Below are positions 62,230 through 64,000 of a stretch of DNA of 64,000 nt, one piece after another. The notes under the pieces were generated by a model. The model was given only the letters and a program-made list of their open reading frames with translations, ran no database searches and was not told the origin of the DNA. The translations under genes and the position numbers were made by a program. How positions within the stretch are numbered: the stretch's first letter is position 1; every line of letters starts with the position of its first letter. Location: positions 29,443 to 93,442 of the forward strand of contig NZ_PYGF01000014.1 of NCBI RefSeq assembly GCF_003014575.1, in the 5' to 3' direction. Origin of the DNA: Cecembia rubra (GTDB lineage Bacteria > Bacteroidota > Bacteroidia > Cytophagales > Cyclobacteriaceae).

Positions 62230-63642
62230 TTACGACCGCACATACCTCCTCCTACCCTTCTCCAACAGCCACAACAAACCAATAAAGATCCCCAAAACCA
62301 CCACCATCACTCCAAGATCCTGGGCATCCCCAAAATGCATCCAATACCGCTGTGCCGGAAAACCTCCCCTCTCCCCTTTTTCAAAGGCCTCTTCCAAGCC
62401 CGGAACATTCAAGCGCACCCAAAACATGGACAAAATCAGGTTCAAGATCCCTATCTTCCATACATCCTTCCACAAAACCCTGTACCTCCGGATCGCTTTC
62501 ATCAGGCCCAAAAATAACAAAGGTAAAAAGGGCACAATGGTCCCGGAATTGGGATGCAGGGCAAAGACAGCCAAAATCACCATGGCCAAGGTAAATCCTA
62601 TTCCCAACAATGCCGTTTCCTTCAGCACCCGGTACAGAAAAACCAGTGAAAGCGGGATAATCAGACCAAAAAACATAAGGTGACCGGCAAGGAAATCCAA
62701 TGGAAAACGGAACAGGGCCCCTACAAAAGCCTGGGTCAGTTGGACCAGGCTTACATTGCTATTGCTCCCGGACAAGAGCCACAGCAGCAGGGAAACTACA
62801 AAAAGGCCACCGAAGAAAATCAAAATCCGTTCTTTGTGAAGCTTTTTGCCTATGATTTTCCAGCTTTCAGACCAGTTGATGGGGGAACTCCTTCCTACCC
62901 AGTAAAGAAATACCAAAAGTGTAATAAGGGAAACCATAAAGCCCAAAAACAGCAACCAGGAAGCTTCAAACCTTCCTGTAACATAGGCAAGCACCAACAT
63001 GAGCACCGCAAAAAAGACCACAATAGCAAAAGAAATGATAGAATTTGGCTTTTCCTCTTCATAGATAACCAGTTTATCTCCGGGTAGCACCATCAAAAGC
63101 AGGCCTATGGGTAAAAGAAAAGGAGATACAAAAGCCCCCACGAAGGAACTTAGAAAGAGTTTGTTTTTTTCATATCTGATAAAGTAATTGACCTGCGCCA
63201 ATCCAAGGCAAAAAGCCGCCATATCCGTGGAAAAAGGATTGTACCAAACCTCCTTCAGCAAAAAGAAATTGAAAAAAAGAAGGACAAAAGCCAATGCTTC
63301 CATGGCTCCTTCGAAATGGAGTTTTTTCATGATCCTGAAAAACCAGAATACAGCAAGTCCCAAAAAGATGAAATTCAAAATGACCATCCCGCTCAGTAGG
63401 CTTTCCGGCTCCAATTCTAGACCAAAAATCACGTAAACCATATGCACCAAGGCAAAAGGAAAGATATGCTGGAGTTGCCAGATATTGTAACTGTCCTTAT
63501 CGATCACATCCACAAATTCGATGGCTACCTGCCTGAAAAACAGGCCATGGCCATAAGTACCCTCATTCACAGGCACCTTTTCACCTGGGATCTGGAAAAG
63601 AACGATAATGAAAAATAAAGTTATGAGGAGTATGCGGGGCAT
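62230..63642 (-). CDS. Polytopic membrane protein of unknown function (GT-C-like topology)
   Basis: A 470-residue protein with about twelve hydrophobic segments. The first periplasmic loop (GEKVPVNEGTYGHGLFFRQV) and overall topology resemble GT-C glycosyltransferases, but the usual D/E motif is not clear. It stands alone between repeat blocks, with higher GC than the glycosyltransferase operon. Confidence 0.6.
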   Translation of the reverse strand: MPRILLITLFFIIVLFQIPGEKVPVNEGTYGHGLFFRQVAIEFVDVIDKDSYNIWQLQHIFPFALVHMVYVIFGLELEPESLLSGMVILNFIFLGLAVFWFFRIMKKLHFEGAMEALAFVLLFFNFFLLKEVWYNPFSTDMAAFCLGLAQVNYFIRYEKNKLFLSSFVGAFVSPFLLPIGLLLMVLPGDKLVIYEEEKPNSIISFAIVVFFAVLMLVLAYVTGRFEASWLLFLGFMVSLITLLVFLYWVGRSSPINWSESWKIIGKKLHKERILIFFGGLFVVSLLLWLLSGSNSNVSLVQLTQAFVGALFRFPLDFLAGHLMFFGLIIPLSLVFLYRVLKETALLGIGFTLAMVILAVFALHPNSGTIVPFLPLLFLGLMKAIRRYRVLWKDVWKIGILNLILSMFWVRLNVPGLEEAFEKGERGGFPAQRYWMHFGDAQDLGVMVVVLGIFIGLLWLLEKGRRRYVRS

Positions 63643-64000
63643 TTTATTGGGAAAAAGGTTTAGGGTTCAGGTTTTGGCGTTCAGGGTTCAAGTTTAACGG
63701 TTAACGAGTTCCTGGTTCAGCTTGTTCCGAAACATTTATTAGCGTTCAATAACATTCGCGAAAATTTGTAAGCCCCACGCCTAATTTCTTTACCTTGGCT
63801 GTTATGAGGAACAGTGCTGATCGGGATTTACAATCCCGATCCATGATACAATGGATTTGTAATTCATCCTAACCTTCAAGACTCCCACATTCTTCATTCT
63901 ACATCCTACATCCTACATCCTACAAAAAAGACCTCTCCTTCGTCGAGGTGACAAGGATAAGCCATTTTCTCTTTTTACCCTTTTAAGATATTCACGGTGC
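63643..64000. other. Intergenic region with third REP-like copy
   Basis: Begins with a GGTTCAGG/GTTCAGGGTTCA simple-sequence stretch (about 63659-63720), then REP-like doublet copy 3 from 63814, a CTACATC triplet repeat (about 63900-63920) and the CCTCTCCTTCGTCGAGG hairpin module to the window end. The last bases GGTGC match the start of another doublet, which probably lies just outside. Confidence 0.65.
63814..63880. repeat. REP-like doublet repeat, copy 3
   Basis: GATCGGGATTTACAATCCCGATC hairpin region (first arm GATCGGGATT) followed by ATGGATTTGTAATTCAT, slightly decayed relative to copies 1 and 2. Confidence 0.8.

Noticed and set aside
1..64000. CRISPR array or tRNA/rRNA genes
   Set aside because: No regularly spaced short direct repeats with unique spacers, and no cloverleaf or rRNA-like stretch was recognised by eye.

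Overview
The window reads as chromosomal DNA of a Bacteroidota bacterium, probably order Cytophagales near the Cyclobacteriaceae. The evidence is low GC, a SusC/SusD pair with a TlpA-like partner, a secreted protein with a C-terminal type IX secretion tail, DUF6520/MauE-like small proteins and TAnnTTTG promoter boxes. The genus is inference. I recognise no rRNA, tRNA, CRISPR array or integrase gene.

Layout. 1-3.1 kb is core metabolism: a truncated Gfo/Idh/MocA oxidoreductase, methylmalonyl-CoA epimerase, an IscA/ErpA-type protein and GcvT. 3.2-8.7 kb holds an exopolysaccharide-initiating sugar transferase and a 1388-residue beta-helix/Ig-repeat secreted protein. 9.2-10.4 kb holds a lone GT1 glycosyltransferase. 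10.9-28.2 kb is a cassette array described below. 28.4-31.7 kb holds a zinc-ribbon pseudogene, a tripartite HipBST-like module, a nucleotidyltransferase-HEPN fusion and an XRE regulator. 32.8-39.9 kb is a TlpA/SusC/SusD operon facing small DUF6520 and MauE-like genes. 40.2-42.5 kb has a Crp-like regulator and a second Crp-like regulator fused to a class I terpene synthase. 43.0-60.0 kb is a minus-strand surface-polysaccharide locus with eight glycosyltransferase-type genes, a Wzy-like membrane protein, an ABC flippase, a methyltransferase and acyltransferases. 60-64 kb is repeat-rich, with gene remnants and one polytopic membrane protein.

The main discovery is at 10.9-28.2 kb. Five homologous repeats of about 137 bp have the architecture of integron attC sites. 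For each of five successive units, the first 9-11 bases (GTT...) are the reverse complement of the first bases of that unit's own downstream repeat, which is the rule expected for integron cassettes formed from circles. All genes point the same way and no integrase is visible, so this looks like a cluster of attC sites lacking an integrase. One unit is about 10.9 kb and carries hsdM-hsdS-Shedu-hsdR-SIR2/pAgo as one tightly coupled operon. Other units carry a HARE-HTH protein, a lipoprotein, a membrane-anchored HerA-like ATPase, and a three-gene set (P-loop kinase, PIN-GNAT-EVE-like fusion, ASCH protein) that may be an undescribed defence or RNA-targeting system.

A second candidate novelty is the Crp-terpene synthase fusion at 40997-42544. 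It has an intact DDxxD motif, an NSE/DTE motif and a C-terminal RY pair. A 15-bp direct repeat lies upstream of both it and the neighbouring Crp-like gene, which suggests joint control. The polysaccharide locus shows active remodelling: a glycosyltransferase gene without a canonical start, fused remnants of an SDR and an MBOAT gene, a duplicated acetyltransferase 5' end and a disabled ParE toxin.
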